Source of the DNA: CAYYNQ01 sp964473105
GTDB taxonomy: Bacteria > Sumerlaeota > Sumerlaeia > MVZB01
Direction: 5' to 3'
Assembly (NCBI GenBank): GCA_964473105.1
Contig: CAYYNQ010000043.1
Location: forward strand, 1 to 38,195
DNA length: 38,195 bases
This document shows, in pieces, positions 1 through 8,630 of the stretch (position 1 is its first letter; every line of letters starts with the position of its first letter). Both the position numbers and the translations under genes were made by a program. The notes below the pieces were generated by a model. It worked only from the letters and a program-made list of their open reading frames with translations, was not told where the DNA came from and searched no databases.

Positions 1-617
1 CGGCCTAAACGGTCTGTCTTTGCCTTCAGTTTATTATCCGTTCTTTTAGTCATTTTATGCGCAGTCGTTCGCACAGCCTCATCTGCCCCCCCCCCCTCCA
101 AATCCCAGTCCGTTATTTGGGCCTCATCCAGTTTGGTCCAGTCCCGGTCCTTGCCCAGCAGATAATAACCACTCTCACTTGCCAGCAGGACGCGCTGGTT
201 CCGGATGGATTCAACGACATAATCGTCAATTATATCGCCTTCCCTACATATCAGCGGCCAGCCCGGGCCGTCCATCTGGATAAAACAGATGGGGTCATCC
301 TGAAAGGAAGTGATGCGGAGTAAATCAAGATTCGGCATCCTCCCTCCATCAGTCACATAATCATCAATAGCCGACTCGGACGTACCGACCTTGCCCGGAA
401 GATCTGAATCAGCAATTACGGGGGGCTGTAACCGGTCGTCGAAATTCTCGGGCAAAACAGGAGGATGGGGATAAGGACTCAATGAGGGGGAATCACCGCG
501 ATCCAAAAGGGCATCACCAACAACCAACACCATGCAGGTTATGAGAACCGCCCAAAATATCTGCGGACCTGAGAACCGGAAAATCACATCAGAATCCGTT
601 CTGTCCAAGGGCCACAA
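1..617 (-). CDS. GspC-like type II secretion inner-membrane protein, partial (C-terminus off the left edge)
   Basis: An open minus-strand frame runs from TTG at 617 off the left edge with no stop, giving about 205 residues. A short cytoplasmic N-terminus (MWPLDRTDSD) leads into one membrane segment (about residues 18-35, with IFWAVLITCMVLVVGDALL-like text). A Pro-rich linker follows, then a small beta-rich segment containing DDYVVESIRNQRVLLASES and YYLLGKD. One TM helix, a linker and a homology-region-like domain whose strands read 'V..I....VLL' is the layout of GspC/PulC, or of PilP. GspC links the inner-membrane platform of the type II secretion system to the outer-membrane secretin. The next genes (gspD and onward) would lie beyond the edge. 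The start is uncertain: TTG at 605 and GTG at 587 are alternatives, and no clear Shine-Dalgarno is visible. The frame crosses an 11-G run (top-strand C run at 86-96). The family call is inferred from architecture, not from a decisive motif. Confidence 0.55.
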   Translation of the reverse strand, partial: MWPLDRTDSDVIFRFSGPQIFWAVLITCMVLVVGDALLDRGDSPSLSPYPHPPVLPENFDDRLQPPVIADSDLPGKVGTSESAIDDYVTDGGRMPNLDLLRITSFQDDPICFIQMDGPGWPLICREGDIIDDYVVESIRNQRVLLASESGYYLLGKDRDWTKLDEAQITDWDLEGGGADEAVRTTAHKMTKRTDNKLKAKTDRLG

Positions 618-950
618 CGTCGCTCACTCGATTATATCTCCGGCCGTTTGGGTCCGCTATCGGGTTGTTACTGCGGGAACTGAACACACCGGCGATTCTC
701 GTCTTGAACGGCAAGTCATTCTCAGAACACGGTCCCATAAAGTCAATAATTAACCGGTCCGCAGGCTCCTCGATTATACTCTTGAATCATTGAATTAACC
801 CATGTACCCAAGCGAAATTATGTATCATCTTGATTATCAATACCCTACATTTAAGCTGGGTTAGTTTCACAGACTCGACCGTGAATTGATCTCGGGATTT
901 TCACCACATATCAACCATCCCCAATATCCCCGTATGGAAGGTTTACTCCC
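618..950. promoter_or_regulatory. Divergent intergenic region with candidate minus-strand promoters
   Basis: No gene is seen here. Two copies of the ten-base word CTCGATTATA occur on the plus strand at 627-636 and 769-778. On the minus strand each reads TATAATCGAG and contains a perfect -10 hexamer. A further minus-strand TTGACT with a 17-base spacer and GAGAAT lies between them. These could drive the GspC-like gene to the left. Nothing firm was found for the small gene at 951. All assignments are by eye. Confidence 0.3.
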
Positions 951-1346
951 TTGAACACTGAAGTCATTCATAAATCCATGACAATCATTGCGCTCCTGAC
1001 CCCGCTTCTGGGCATAATTCTATATGGTATCGGATTGCTGACATCCAGAAACAGCGGGCAACCCATCCCGTCATCCATCCGATTTAGCAGTGTCCTTCTA
1101 CTGCTTCTGGGTCCCCTGAATTATCTATTGTGGAACCTGTTGAATCAATGGCTTGACCATATCGGTTACCGATCGATAATTGGTTATGTTCTCGCCGCAA
1201 TGGCTTTCATCGTCGGTGGCATACTGACCGGAAGATGGAAACGCGACAAGATTCACAACGGGAACAAGCCTGAGGTTTCGCATGTAAATGACCGGCCCAT
1301 CGTCAAAGAACCAGACTCTGATCCTGACATATATCGGGGAACTTGA
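951..1346 (+). CDS. Small hypothetical membrane protein
   Basis: The frame encodes 131 residues. Three hydrophobic segments are visible, at roughly residues 10-30 (IIALLTPLLGIILYGIGLL), 44-64 and 76-94, followed by a charged hydrophilic tail of about 35 residues, so it is probably an inner-membrane protein with a cytoplasmic or periplasmic tail. The frame opens with TTG at 951. An in-frame ATG at 978 is an alternative, but it would begin right at the first membrane helix. A GGAAG lies about 12 bases before the TTG. I recognise no family. It stands alone between a divergent gene on the left and a convergent plsC on the right, so context gives no function. Confidence 0.5.
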   Translation: MNTEVIHKSMTIIALLTPLLGIILYGIGLLTSRNSGQPIPSSIRFSSVLLLLLGPLNYLLWNLLNQWLDHIGYRSIIGYVLAAMAFIVGGILTGRWKRDKIHNGNKPEVSHVNDRPIVKEPDSDPDIYRGT

Positions 1347-1507
1347 TCTTTATCACCAACCCATTGGTAATCGTAATGGCCCTGGCAAGCAAATATTCGG
1401 AAACTTCACGCAGAGAAAGAAAGGCTCAACAGGACAGCTGATCATGAGGGCATGACATAAAATTCATTTCCCTTGACCTTAAAGGTTTACATGAAGCCTT
1501 TGGCTCG

Positions 1508-2194
1508 TCATTTCGCACCCAGTTCAAGCCAGTCTCTACGCAGTTGGGCCGTACACCGGTTATAGTAATTCCGCGCACGCTCCCCTGCTTCACGTTTGGG
1601 CAACTGTCTCGGCCGCCCATACTTCACCTGTATCTTCCGGGGACGTGGGAATTTCCAACCCCTGCGAAAGGCATGGTATGTGTCCTGCATCACGACCGGT
1701 ATGTAAGGGACATCAGGGGTCGATGACAGAACCATCGCAAATCCCCCCTGAATTGGACCCAGTCGGCCATCCTCCGAACGCGTGCCCTCTGGAAAGAATA
1801 TCAGCGGCCAGCCCGCATTGAGAATCGAACGACACAACTGCAGAGCCTCCCGGTCCGATCCACCACGCCTCAATGGCTGGGTGTTTAGGTTCCTCAAAAT
1901 ATGGCCAAAGACCGGAATCTCGAGAAGATCGTGGCGGCCAAGCAGGTAGACTTCCCGGCTCAGGAACGATCCCGCCAGAGGCGGGTCGAGGAAGCTGGTA
2001 TGCGTGGGTACGATCAGAACCCCGCCACTCTCAGGAAGATGCTCCATACCCTTCAACTCAACCCGATGGTAAAAATAGAAAAATACCCTAATCAGAAAAC
2101 GACAAAAACGATAAAAACGGTTCCTACGCCCTCGCCCACACTGTGGCAGACAGACTAATTCGGAGCGATCCTGCTGTTCCTTCGCCCCCCTCAT
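1508..2194 (-). CDS. plsC: 1-acyl-sn-glycerol-3-phosphate acyltransferase (PlsC family)
   Basis: This 228-residue protein has the acyltransferase signature. The HX4D motif reads HTSFLDP (about residues 75-81), and the acceptor-phosphate motif reads FFPEGTRS (about residues 133-140). A further conserved block, IPVVMQDTYHAF, lies near residue 165. A hydrophobic stretch near residues 27-42 would anchor it at the inner membrane, where the family moves an acyl chain to lysophosphatidic acid to make phosphatidic acid for phospholipid synthesis. Its ATG overlaps the TGA of the upstream glycosyltransferase (ATGA at 2191-2194), so the two are likely translationally coupled. A specialised lysophospholipid or glycolipid acyltransferase is possible given that partner. 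Confidence 0.88.
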   Translation of the reverse strand: MRGAKEQQDRSELVCLPQCGRGRRNRFYRFCRFLIRVFFYFYHRVELKGMEHLPESGGVLIVPTHTSFLDPPLAGSFLSREVYLLGRHDLLEIPVFGHILRNLNTQPLRRGGSDREALQLCRSILNAGWPLIFFPEGTRSEDGRLGPIQGGFAMVLSSTPDVPYIPVVMQDTYHAFRRGWKFPRPRKIQVKYGRPRQLPKREAGERARNYYNRCTAQLRRDWLELGAK

Positions 2195-3708
2195 CGGCTG
2201 AATCCGTGTCCCCGGAACAGTCCTCTTAACCTCGCCAGGCGTCCAGATCTGAAACGTTCAAGCTCAGACCACTCCTCATGACGTTGCGGGATATCCAGAT
2301 AATGTTCTATCCACTGCCGGTAGGATATATCTTCTCCGCCAGATTCCCACTCAGGGCCATTATCTAAGTGTCGCCTCGGGTCGGCCGAAAACCGCAGGAA
2401 TGGGCCGGAGGTAGCGCCAAAAAGATATCGCTCTTCGCAGGCTTGACGCAGTTGATTGCCTAGCCGTATGGCCTGATCAGGCTGATGCAATAGTGCCTGA
2501 ACCGCCGACGCAAGTTGCTCGGACCTTCCCGTGTCGAAACATACAAGCGCGCCGGACTTTTCGAGATCCTCCACGATCTCAGTACCGCGTGAGGCCACGG
2601 TCGGGCAGCGTGCAACTGCATGATACAGGATCCTGTTACGCGACCCGAGTCGTGTCTCAAGGCACATACGGTCGACGACCAGCCCGAGATGTGCCGACTG
2701 CAGCCAATCCATCGCCTGTGAGTGAGGTAGCCAGCCAAGGTCATGAAACCGGTCCGCGAAACCGGATTTTCTCAACCGTTTCTGGAAGGACTCATAAACG
2801 GCCGAGATATAACCGGACAAGGCTCCACCTGTAAAAATACAGTGTAGTTCCGGATTCTGTGACATGGCAAGTTCAACTCCGTCGACCAGAGTTTCCACAT
2901 CCATCCAAGCATTGAATCCACCTGAACAGATCACAATCTGCGTGTTGGGGGGCAATCCCCTCGAGCGCAACATTTCCTCTCGCCCATGTGGCTTGCCATG
3001 GCCATGCAAATCAAAGGATTCGAGTCCACAGGGAATGCTATGGACCCAGCAGCCCCCCTCCATATCCCCTCCGGCACCGTCATTTAGATAGGGCGACGAA
3101 CACTCCCCTCCACGCCCCGCCATCAAAAGCTGGCCATACAAAGCATCCATCTGGCGTCGACTGACCGTTGAACAGGCATCGGTCCGCAGCAGGACACGCA
3201 TCATCATTTTCCAAACCATCATATTTTGCTCGACGGAGGATCCGTTCTCACTGATTTCCGACTTAGCCTGCATCTCGGCAAGTGGATCGCCGAACAGATC
3301 CGTCCAGACCGGGCGATCGCCAGCAATTGAACAGGCCGTAAAGGCCGCCTGTAATGTACCTGCACCTACAATCAGGCCCGGATCAAATGTCTTGACCAGT
3401 TCAAGGAGACATTTTTCCTGCTTGCAGTCCTCGATCGAGACACGAACAACCCGAAGGCCCGAAAAACGACCTCCAAGTGGCCCGGATATGCCCGGGAAGA
3501 CCTCTTTGTGACCCACGCAATCATCCTCGATACTGAGGGCCAGGCACTCGTGCCCTGCATCCAGAGCAGGAATCACAAAATGCATGAGCCGGTTGGAAAC
3601 CCCCGGCGCGAATTTCGAATCCTCACCCCCACCCAATGCTATAGGTCCGGCCCCTATTGCCATTAACCGGCATAATTCGTTCACCATTCCGGTTCTGTCC
3701 CCACTCAT
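2191..3708 (-). CDS. GT-B fold glycosyltransferase (group 4-like)
   Basis: The protein has 505 residues. The N-terminal half has a Gly-rich entry and an HFVIPALDAGHECLAL-like strand-helix, as in GT-B donor/acceptor Rossmann domains. The second half opens with a beta strand (QIVICSGGFNAWMDVETLV), followed by LHCIFTGG, a FHDLGWLPHSQAMDWLQSAH block and LGSRNRILYHAVARCPTVA, the usual order of the GT4-type nucleotide-sugar domain. The classic EX7E is not obvious, because an ETRLGSRNR segment takes its place. It is longer than typical GT4 enzymes (about 370-400 residues), with an acidic extension of about 70 residues at the C-terminus. It is coupled to plsC by ATGA, which suggests a glycolipid or surface-glycan role. 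Donor and acceptor are unknown. ATG at 3708 is preceded by a G-rich GGTAGGG. Confidence 0.75.
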   Translation of the reverse strand: MSGDRTGMVNELCRLMAIGAGPIALGGGEDSKFAPGVSNRLMHFVIPALDAGHECLALSIEDDCVGHKEVFPGISGPLGGRFSGLRVVRVSIEDCKQEKCLLELVKTFDPGLIVGAGTLQAAFTACSIAGDRPVWTDLFGDPLAEMQAKSEISENGSSVEQNMMVWKMMMRVLLRTDACSTVSRRQMDALYGQLLMAGRGGECSSPYLNDGAGGDMEGGCWVHSIPCGLESFDLHGHGKPHGREEMLRSRGLPPNTQIVICSGGFNAWMDVETLVDGVELAMSQNPELHCIFTGGALSGYISAVYESFQKRLRKSGFADRFHDLGWLPHSQAMDWLQSAHLGLVVDRMCLETRLGSRNRILYHAVARCPTVASRGTEIVEDLEKSGALVCFDTGRSEQLASAVQALLHQPDQAIRLGNQLRQACEERYLFGATSGPFLRFSADPRRHLDNGPEWESGGEDISYRQWIEHYLDIPQRHEEWSELERFRSGRLARLRGLFRGHGFSR

Positions 3709-3923
3709 GCCCTACCCCCCGATTTCGTGCTATTATCTAGTGAATCGCTGCCCGTAATCACAATTGATCCAGTCATTCGATACCGACCATGGGGACCCTC
3801 CAGGACGAGTATCGACTCTGTTGAATTCAGACTGAATCCCGGATTGATAAAGCGTCTTGCAGAAACTAAAATCATTCTTTCACATTGCGTGGATGCCGGT
3901 CATTAATCAACCAGGTTTTACAC

Positions 3924-5180
3924 ATGGACCACAAAACAACCTTGCACAAGTTATCCTGTGGAATGCCCCTGCTGATCTGTGCCAATCATGAGGTCGAACT
4001 TGCCACCGTTGACATCTGGGTCCGTACCGGGTCGGGTCATGAACCCCCCGCAGTGAACGGGATATCACATTTCCTCGAGCACATGCTCTTCAAGGGAACG
4101 ACCAAGTACGGCCTCGGCGAAATTGAAAACCGCATCGAGTCCCTGGGAGGGGTCTGCAATGCCGCCACAAGTCTCGACTTCACACATTACTATGTGACCA
4201 TACCATCCAGCCATGTCAACACCGCCGTAGAGATGATCTGTGAAATGATCCGATCATCAACACTGGAGGCCTCCGAACTTGAGAAGGAACGGCTCGTAAT
4301 CCTCGAGGAGTACCGAAGAAAACAGGATCACCCGACCGGCATCCTGTTTGAGCAAATGTATGCAACATCCTTCCGCAGGGGCCCCTATCATCAGACAGTT
4401 ATCGGGACTGAGCAAACAATTCGATCGATCAACCGAAACCAAATGATGGACTATTACAGCCACCGTTACAGCCCCGAAAATATGGCGCTGGTTGTCAGCG
4501 GGGATGTCGGGCCGGCCGTCGTTGACAAAGTCGAGTCCGTCTTTTCAGGATTTGACAGGAAACTCACCGCCCTGCATCACCCGCCGCCCACCGAGTATGG
4601 CAGGGGAATCCTCAACCATATCAATAAGCCCACCGGCGGGGAGGTCTACGTGACATGGTCGTTCCCTGCCCCCGGGCTCAACAACCCCCGTGCGATCCTC
4701 GATCTGGATGTCGCACAATTTATCCTCGGTCAAGGCCGCGCTTCAATCCTTCATCAGCAACTCAAGGAAAAACAAAACCTCTGTTCGTCGATCTCCACCT
4801 ACTATCCAACTCATATACATGATTCGCTGTTTGTCTTCATCGCGACATGCACACCCAACCAACGCAATGTATTACGCGAAGGCCTTATTAGCGAAATCAA
4901 GGCCTTCCTGGATAATCCTCCCGACACGGCTACATTGGCCCGGGCCCACAGGCTACTCCGCAGTTCCCACCTTTTCTCGATGGAAACCAGTTCGGGAACT
5001 GCCACAAACACAGGTTATTATTATACACTAAGCGGCCACACCGCCTTTTTGGACAACTATATTCGAAATCTGGAGAACATCACGCCAGAATCCGTCATGA
5101 ACGCTGCGCTGGATGTCTTCGGGGCCGATGATCCCATGGAGACAATGGTCGAAGTTTCAGTCGGACCCGAATCAAACTGA
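3924..5180 (+). CDS. M16 family zinc metallopeptidase (single-half, processing-peptidase-like)
   Basis: This 418-residue protein begins in typical M16 style with a TTLHKLSCGMPLLICANHE strand. The inverted zinc motif HxxEH is HFLEH (residues 49-53), followed by MLFKGT. A distal glutamate in ERLVILEEY (about residue 128) completes the zinc site about 75 residues later. The second, inactive-type subdomain is present (GGEVYVTWSFPAPGL, LGQGRASILHQQLKE). Length fits a single M16A/B half of the mitochondrial processing peptidase or YmxG type, not pitrilysin. I chose ATG 3924, preceded by AGG at eight bases. The longer frame from TTG 3885 adds 13 unconserved residues without a ribosome site. No signal peptide is seen, so it is probably cytoplasmic. 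It is followed by two GT-C genes after a gap of about 50 bases. Confidence 0.9.
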   Translation: MDHKTTLHKLSCGMPLLICANHEVELATVDIWVRTGSGHEPPAVNGISHFLEHMLFKGTTKYGLGEIENRIESLGGVCNAATSLDFTHYYVTIPSSHVNTAVEMICEMIRSSTLEASELEKERLVILEEYRRKQDHPTGILFEQMYATSFRRGPYHQTVIGTEQTIRSINRNQMMDYYSHRYSPENMALVVSGDVGPAVVDKVESVFSGFDRKLTALHHPPPTEYGRGILNHINKPTGGEVYVTWSFPAPGLNNPRAILDLDVAQFILGQGRASILHQQLKEKQNLCSSISTYYPTHIHDSLFVFIATCTPNQRNVLREGLISEIKAFLDNPPDTATLARAHRLLRSSHLFSMETSSGTATNTGYYYTLSGHTAFLDNYIRNLENITPESVMNAALDVFGADDPMETMVEVSVGPESN

Positions 5181-5228
5181 TCGCCTCGCCGCCCGTCTAC
5201 ATGGCCGCGTAATCCTGGGCCCACATCG

Positions 5229-6752
5229 TTGAGACTGAATCCAACCCAGTTCCTTCAACTGACGTATGTCACAATACTGGGACTCGTCATTCGCCTGTGT
5301 GGCCTGAACGGAGAATGCCTGTGGTGGGATGAATTTATCACCCTTGTCCAATCGACGACCTATGCCTCCATCGAAGATCTCGTTCTTACGGTTAGTCAGG
5401 TCGATCCACATCCGCCGGGTTATTATGTACTCATGTATATTTGGGTCAAGATTTTCGGCGCCTCTGACACGGTATTGCGTGGTTTTTCGGCCCTGACGGG
5501 AACACTGGCCATCCCGTTGATCTACCTGCTGGCCAATCGGCTTTTCCCCGGCCCAGGCCCCAAGCCCATGTTTGCCGGTCTGTGGCTGGCCTTATCACCC
5601 ATGCATTTCTGGTATTCTCAGGAGGCGCGTAATTATTCCCTTATTATCACAATGATGCTCACCGCCCTGCTGTTTATGTCATTCGCCTTCCCGGCCGACG
5701 ATACGCGGACCAAAAAGACGGCGGACAATGGGATGAAAACCGTCGACCACAACCCATGCTCCCTCTGGCTGCTGCCATGTTCCATCCTTACGGCATCCCT
5801 CCTTTATTTCCATTATTACACGGCCGTGTTCGGCCTAGCCGTTGGTCTGGTCATGATTTTTATGTTTATCATTAATCGTGGAATGATTCGGTGGACCAGT
5901 CTATTGTGCGCGCTAATCCTCACCTTCGCAGCCATCGACCAGGGTGGTAACTTCTGGGTCAACCATAACGTGGAGGAGGATGTGATCAGCTGGATGCCCA
6001 AGAGCTATGGCCCGGATCTTCTCATCCGGGTGCTCCGCGCACAATGGCTTGGCCCCTACTTTAATCCCATGCCGATTACGATGCAGTTCATTGGAATGAT
6101 TTCAGGGGTCATCCTTTTCGCGTTCGGCCTGAAAAGGGCCTGGAGCCTTTCATGTCTATCTACCCGGTTTTCATGCACCATCGCCATTCCCCTCGTCTTT
6201 GTCTTTTGTCTGCCGGTCCTTGTTTCATATATCAAACCGGTTGTTTTCTGGGGGGACCGCTTCCTTTGCCTGGCACTGCCCTTCACCACCATTGTCATGG
6301 CCATGGGCATGCCTGAACAACGCGGCCGGTTGCATATTGTTCAATGGCTTCTTGTCGGCTTCCTATTCGCATGTCAGGGTTGCTATCTTGCCGAGTGCTA
6401 TACCCATCGCCAAAAGCGAACTTGGGACCTGGCCGCGGAATACCTAATGAAACACGGGGGGGGTAAACCGGTCGTGTATGTCAATCCTCCTGGCGCAGAG
6501 CGACAATTCGACCGCTATTCCGGGCTTTCGATCAATACACGGCGTTTTGATTTTTCGGACATGACCGAACTTCAATCCATGGTTGATGGGTCCGCCAGCC
6601 CGGTTTATCTGCTGAGCTACAAACCCATGGACAAATTGTTTCTGTCGCAGGGTCTGGATGCGAGTATCCAAATCACCCTCTTCCCCACACGGCGGAACGG
6701 TCATGACCTCTGTCTGCACCGGATATCCCCAAAAAGCAAACTATCCCTTTGA
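5229..6752 (+). CDS. GT-C membrane glycosyltransferase, dolichyl-phosphate-mannose mannosyltransferase-like (copy 1)
   Basis: This 507-residue polytopic protein has about ten hydrophobic helices. The first periplasmic loop has LWWDEF (about residues 31-36), whose Asp-Glu pair is the usual catalytic/metal site of PMT/ArnT-like GT-C enzymes. It is followed by DPHPPGYYVLMYIW (about residues 59-72) and SPMHFWYSQEARNYSL (about residues 123-138). A C-terminal periplasmic domain of about 110 residues follows the last helix. Such enzymes use a polyprenyl-phosphate sugar donor at the outer face of the inner membrane to glycosylate lipids or proteins. The start is TTG 5229, which has a poor ribosome site. 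The gene overlaps its paralogue downstream by four bases, so they form an operon. Donor and acceptor are unknown. Confidence 0.83.
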   Translation: MRLNPTQFLQLTYVTILGLVIRLCGLNGECLWWDEFITLVQSTTYASIEDLVLTVSQVDPHPPGYYVLMYIWVKIFGASDTVLRGFSALTGTLAIPLIYLLANRLFPGPGPKPMFAGLWLALSPMHFWYSQEARNYSLIITMMLTALLFMSFAFPADDTRTKKTADNGMKTVDHNPCSLWLLPCSILTASLLYFHYYTAVFGLAVGLVMIFMFIINRGMIRWTSLLCALILTFAAIDQGGNFWVNHNVEEDVISWMPKSYGPDLLIRVLRAQWLGPYFNPMPITMQFIGMISGVILFAFGLKRAWSLSCLSTRFSCTIAIPLVFVFCLPVLVSYIKPVVFWGDRFLCLALPFTTIVMAMGMPEQRGRLHIVQWLLVGFLFACQGCYLAECYTHRQKRTWDLAAEYLMKHGGGKPVVYVNPPGAERQFDRYSGLSINTRRFDFSDMTELQSMVDGSASPVYLLSYKPMDKLFLSQGLDASIQITLFPTRRNGHDLCLHRISPKSKLSL

Positions 6753-8344
6753 ATAACCTCAACCCAAAGACCACTGTGTCCGATTCTGGTGCCTTCCTGA
6801 TCCTGGCCGCGATTGCCCTCATTCTCCGGTCGCTTGGAATGGATCAGGAAAGTCTCTGGACCGATGAATTCTTCACTTGGATGACATCCGCACAACCAGG
6901 GATCCATGATGTTCTGGAACATTCCCGGCATGCCAACCCACATCCGCCCGGTTACTTCCTGTTGATGCACCTTTACCTGAAACTGCCGCTTGACGGAGAC
7001 GCCGCCCTCCGCATCCCTTCGGCCCTTGCAGGTGCACTAGGCGCAGGGTTCATCTACCTGTGGACACGCAACCTGTTCCCGGATAAAAGAACCGCAGCAT
7101 GGCTCACGGCTGGACTTCTGGTGATCTCGCCCATGCATATTTGGTACTCACAGGAAGCCCGTCCCTATGCACTCCAGGTCTGCGTTGCACTGGCCTCACT
7201 CTGGCTGATCACAAGTGGAATCCGGATGACCCTTGATGCGAACCGACTAATTACCCGAATCTTCTGGACACGTTGTATTCCAGCAATGGTTCTTGCTGTA
7301 ACGAACTGCTGGTTACACTATTACTCATTGCTCGTCATGGCCGCTGTGGGACTCGCGTGGTTCCTCACTGGCTGCGCACTGGCCAGATCCAGTCCTGCGA
7401 AGAGAATCCGGACACGACTGTATTGGTTCATCATTGTGCCTCTCATGGGAACGCTCATCGGTGTCATCTCTCCTCTCCTGGGCGCATTTGGGAGACTCGG
7501 TTCGGGAGATGGTATTTCATGGCTTCCGGCATCCTATGGGGTTGACCTGTTCTTCAATGTTTTTCGCGCACAGTTTATCGGAACAAATTACAACCCTCTA
7601 GCTGCACAACTCATCGGACTCGGAATACAACAGTCAACAGCAGCATTAACCGCCGTGATATTACAGTGGGGCGGCATTCTTGCGGGACTCCACCTGTTAA
7701 TCGTCGGTCTGTTCCGGATAGGATTACAGCGGAGGAAAATGGCAGCCGCCTTCATCGTGACATACCTGTGCCTGATCCTGCTGTTTGCCCTGCCGGTAGC
7801 AGCATCTTTCGTGCACCCGGTCATTTTCTGGGGCCAGCGTTACTTGATCATAGCCCTGCCAGTGATCCTAGTTGCGGTGGCCAGGGGAATTCTTGGCCCG
7901 GAGGGGGAAGTAAAATGGACCTCCTGCATGCTGGCACTTCTGATGATTGGACTTCAAATCCTCTACCTTGTGGATTACTACAGTCACAGGCAGAAGCATA
8001 TGTGGGACGTGGCGGCACAATACATCGCCGGGAAACTTCAAGCCGACCCGACGCGGGACTGCATCATTTTCACAAGCCCATCATATGCCGGGGGCTTACT
8101 CGCTCGTTATCTGCCCGGGGAATATTTTCCCATAATTAAGAATGCTGACGACCAGAATCTGGTAAGAAGGAGCATAACCGACCCTGACCTTCGGGTATAT
8201 TTTGTCAGTTACCGGAACTTTAGCGGGGATTTCCATTCGGAAGACCTGCTTACCCGCAAGATGGACACAGGCGTCCTCCAAACCCACCGGGATGGCCAAG
8301 ACCTGTGGATCCACCATTTTTATCCTGCCGGTAAATCCGAATAA
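6749..8344 (+). CDS. GT-C membrane glycosyltransferase, dolichyl-phosphate-mannose mannosyltransferase-like (copy 2)
   Basis: This 531-residue paralogue of the preceding gene shares the same landmarks: SLWTDEFF (about residues 35-42), NPHPPGYFLLMHLYL (about residues 63-77) and SPMHIWYSQEARPYAL (about residues 125-140). A shared late block reads HPVIFWGQRYL here against KPVVFWGDRFL in copy 1, and DYYSHRQKHMWDVAAQY against ECYTHRQKRTWDLAAEY. The tandem arrangement therefore comes from a gene duplication. The TTG start overlaps the previous TGA (TTGA at 6749-6752), so translation is probably coupled. The predicted topology and active-site face are the same as copy 1. The most likely role is transfer of sugars from a polyprenyl-phosphate carrier in envelope glycan or glycoprotein assembly; specificity cannot be read from the sequence. 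Confidence 0.83.
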   Translation: MNNLNPKTTVSDSGAFLILAAIALILRSLGMDQESLWTDEFFTWMTSAQPGIHDVLEHSRHANPHPPGYFLLMHLYLKLPLDGDAALRIPSALAGALGAGFIYLWTRNLFPDKRTAAWLTAGLLVISPMHIWYSQEARPYALQVCVALASLWLITSGIRMTLDANRLITRIFWTRCIPAMVLAVTNCWLHYYSLLVMAAVGLAWFLTGCALARSSPAKRIRTRLYWFIIVPLMGTLIGVISPLLGAFGRLGSGDGISWLPASYGVDLFFNVFRAQFIGTNYNPLAAQLIGLGIQQSTAALTAVILQWGGILAGLHLLIVGLFRIGLQRRKMAAAFIVTYLCLILLFALPVAASFVHPVIFWGQRYLIIALPVILVAVARGILGPEGEVKWTSCMLALLMIGLQILYLVDYYSHRQKHMWDVAAQYIAGKLQADPTRDCIIFTSPSYAGGLLARYLPGEYFPIIKNADDQNLVRRSITDPDLRVYFVSYRNFSGDFHSEDLLTRKMDTGVLQTHRDGQDLWIHHFYPAGKSE

Positions 8345-8485
8345 TTTCACTCGTGATTGTGTGGCGAGATTCATTGAGTCTTAGCGAAGAGCGGGATGTT
8401 AAGAAGGATATTCCGGGTTCATATTGGATTGCCTAGAAGCCATATAGGATTTATTGGAAATCTGTTTACTCTGGTATTTTCAGAG

Positions 8486-8626
8486 TCAGGTGATCCCATG
8501 ACCTGACAAGTTTAACCCATCCGTCTTGATCGTTGCACGGCCGCTTTTCTCGAATAGTTTTCACAGGTTCTTGGCCACATCCACATCTTCCCCCTCCATC
8601 AGTTTACAGATCAACTACTCGCCCAG
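8486..8626 (-). pseudogene. Possible decayed coding remnant
   Basis: On the minus strand just past the stop of the following GT-C-like gene, one frame reads protein-like text: NLGE, stop, LICKLMEGEDVDVAKNL, stop, KLFEKSGRATIKTDG. It is broken by TAG at 8615-8617 and TGA at 8561-8563, ending at TGA 8486-8488. The composition is protein-like across both stops, which suggests a dead gene tail. I do not recognise the family. Chance reading is a real alternative. Confidence 0.17.
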
Positions 8627-8630
8627 ATTG

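Noticed and set aside
57..323. Plus-strand frame of 88 residues at the left edge
   Set aside because: It lies opposite the GspC-like frame, has Pro/Arg-rich unstructured text and crosses the C run. It is a shadow of the minus-strand gene.
532..753. Plus-strand frame of 73 residues
   Set aside because: It overlaps the start and promoter region of the GspC-like gene on the other strand. It has no motif and no ribosome site.
7666..8139. Plus-strand frame of 157 residues inside the second GT-C gene
   Set aside because: It is out of frame with the GT-C gene, and its composition is typical of a shifted reading.
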